From Vespula vulgaris (taxonomy: Eukaryota > Arthropoda > Insecta > Hymenoptera > Vespidae), in the NCBI RefSeq assembly GCF_905475345.1, contig NC_066592.1, positions 6,852,001 through 6,916,000 on the forward strand: DNA of 64,000 nucleotides, read 5' to 3'. Positions 62,950 to 64,000 of this stretch are shown piece after piece; the stretch's first letter is position 1, and each line of letters starts with the position of its first letter. A program made the translations under genes and the position numbers. A model generated the notes under the pieces. The model worked only from the letters and a program-made list of their open reading frames with translations, did no database searches and was not told the DNA's origin.

Positions 62950-64000
62950 CTTTTTTATTCTTTTTTTCTGCTATCTTTCCTCCTCGGTCATCTTGGGAAA
63001 TACTTTTAGCTTCTGCCTAAATCCCCGTATATTCGTTAAAACACAAGCTCTCAATCGAGCAGTTCGATATTCCTATTTCGATACCTATTCGATTATATCG
63101 CTTTCGATTATATCGTTCATTCGATTATTTCCAAAATCATTTTACAACGTTCATCGAACATTAGTATTATTCACGCGATCGTTTACGCTCAATCATCGTT
63201 CGACGGTGATACAACTTGGTAAAGAAGTAAAAAATGAAATGAAGATAAAGAGAGAAAGAATGAAAAATAAATAAAACAGAAGTAAAAAAAAAAAAAAATA
63301 AAACGAAACGCCGATAACATTTATCTATTCGTTGTTATATTTTAATTGAGAATCATTTTCACGGCTTTGTTATAAACCCGTTGGTTATATAACCATCTTT
63401 AAAAGATATCATTTTTTAATACGTTTACAATTCTCGTTTGGAAAATATCAATTGTATTGAAACGATTGGAAAGCAATGAACTTTAGGGATTACACGCATC
63501 AACGTACGTTCGGGGCAGAGAGAGAGAGAGAGAGAGAAAAAAAGGTTTAATACCCATAAAAGCAGATTTGCTGATAATGGTACTTAATTGCACGCGTGTA
63601 TATTTTTATATAAAGACAAAAAATAAAATAACGCCAACTTTGAAAGCAAAGTTGGAGTCGAAGCTAATTTACAAGAAGTACAACGACGACGTATTAAAAA
63701 CCATTGCCGACAGATGAAAACTATGAGGAAGATTGTAAGTTTCGCTATCACATACTTTTCCAATAGTTTTCCACGTTTCCACGATGGATAATGTAAGCGG
63801 TCGATTTTACAAGTTGACACTGACGAAACTTTTCAAGTGTCTGATCCATGAGAATACTGAAAAGGGAATAATAAACTTGTCGATTTATTCTGCTCGATCT
63901 ATGAATAACTATACGTTATATTTACAACTACATTGAAAATTATATCTCGATGAAGGAAATTGAAACGTGATAAGAAAGATGGCGGTTAAAAGACGTATAA
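62950..64000. other. Unique DNA at the right edge
   Basis: A GA tract lies at 63516-63537. A 9-bp stem (CCAACTTTG/CAAAGTTGG, 63634-63655) and a 78-codon minus frame (63820-63584) were noted; neither has wider support. The last bases contain AAAGATGGCGGTT, which could be a start codon or a YY1/Pho-type site; the window ends too soon to tell. Confidence 0.35.

Noticed and set aside
63977..64000. AAAGATGGCGG start codon at the window end
   Set aside because: Good context but only seven codons are visible; equally a YY1/Pho-type word.

Overview
This window looks like a non-coding or very gene-poor piece of an animal nuclear genome, most likely an insect and possibly a hymenopteran. The reasons are very dense GA/CT, AT, GATA and CATA microsatellites, frequent TCG/CGA words in the unique DNA with no sign of CpG loss, short candidate exons with GT/AG borders, a TA-flanked MITE, and no bacterial operon structure. 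The taxon is an inference; no gene here identifies the species. Most long open frames are microsatellites read as poly-Ser/Leu, Arg/Glu, Tyr/Ile or Thr/His and are not genes.

The only locus with a multi-part coding signature lies on the minus strand at 35243-34296. It has an exon with a 3' splice site, a start codon, a clear signal peptide and a consensus donor (35243-35167). A possible middle exon holds a GA microsatellite (34903-34810). A last exon follows a roughly 90-base pyrimidine tract (34440-34296) and encodes a tetrabasic site, an 18-residue segment, a Gly-Arg-Arg amidation and cleavage signal, and a stop two residues later. The three pieces join in one frame (70+94+145 coding nt, 102 codons plus stop) and have the layout of an amidated neuropeptide or peptide-hormone precursor. 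I do not recognise the peptide. The first exon is the firmest part and the middle exon the weakest.

Layout: 1-5.5 kb, microsatellites and unique DNA. 5.65-7.05 kb, two diverged copies of one unique segment, the second with an internal GA tract. 7-23 kb, GA/CT and AT tracts. 23.16-23.45 kb, the longest compound microsatellite. 23.5-34.3 kb, CT-rich then GA-rich tracts with islands of unique DNA. 34.3-35.2 kb, the candidate peptide gene. 36-38.2 kb, purine and pyrimidine tracts plus a CpG-rich unique island. 41.1-41.3 kb, a palindromic MITE. 44 kb, a short open frame ending at a donor. 51.5-52.7 kb, a cluster of trinucleotide repeats with coding-like stretches. 57.9-64 kb, more GA/CT, AT and GT tracts around about 1.4 kb of plain AT-rich unique DNA (60.84-62.28 kb).

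No rRNA, convincing tRNA, CRISPR array or transposase or reverse-transcriptase coding sequence was seen. The remaining candidate exons are given with low confidence, because chance open frames of 60-110 codons are common in this base composition.
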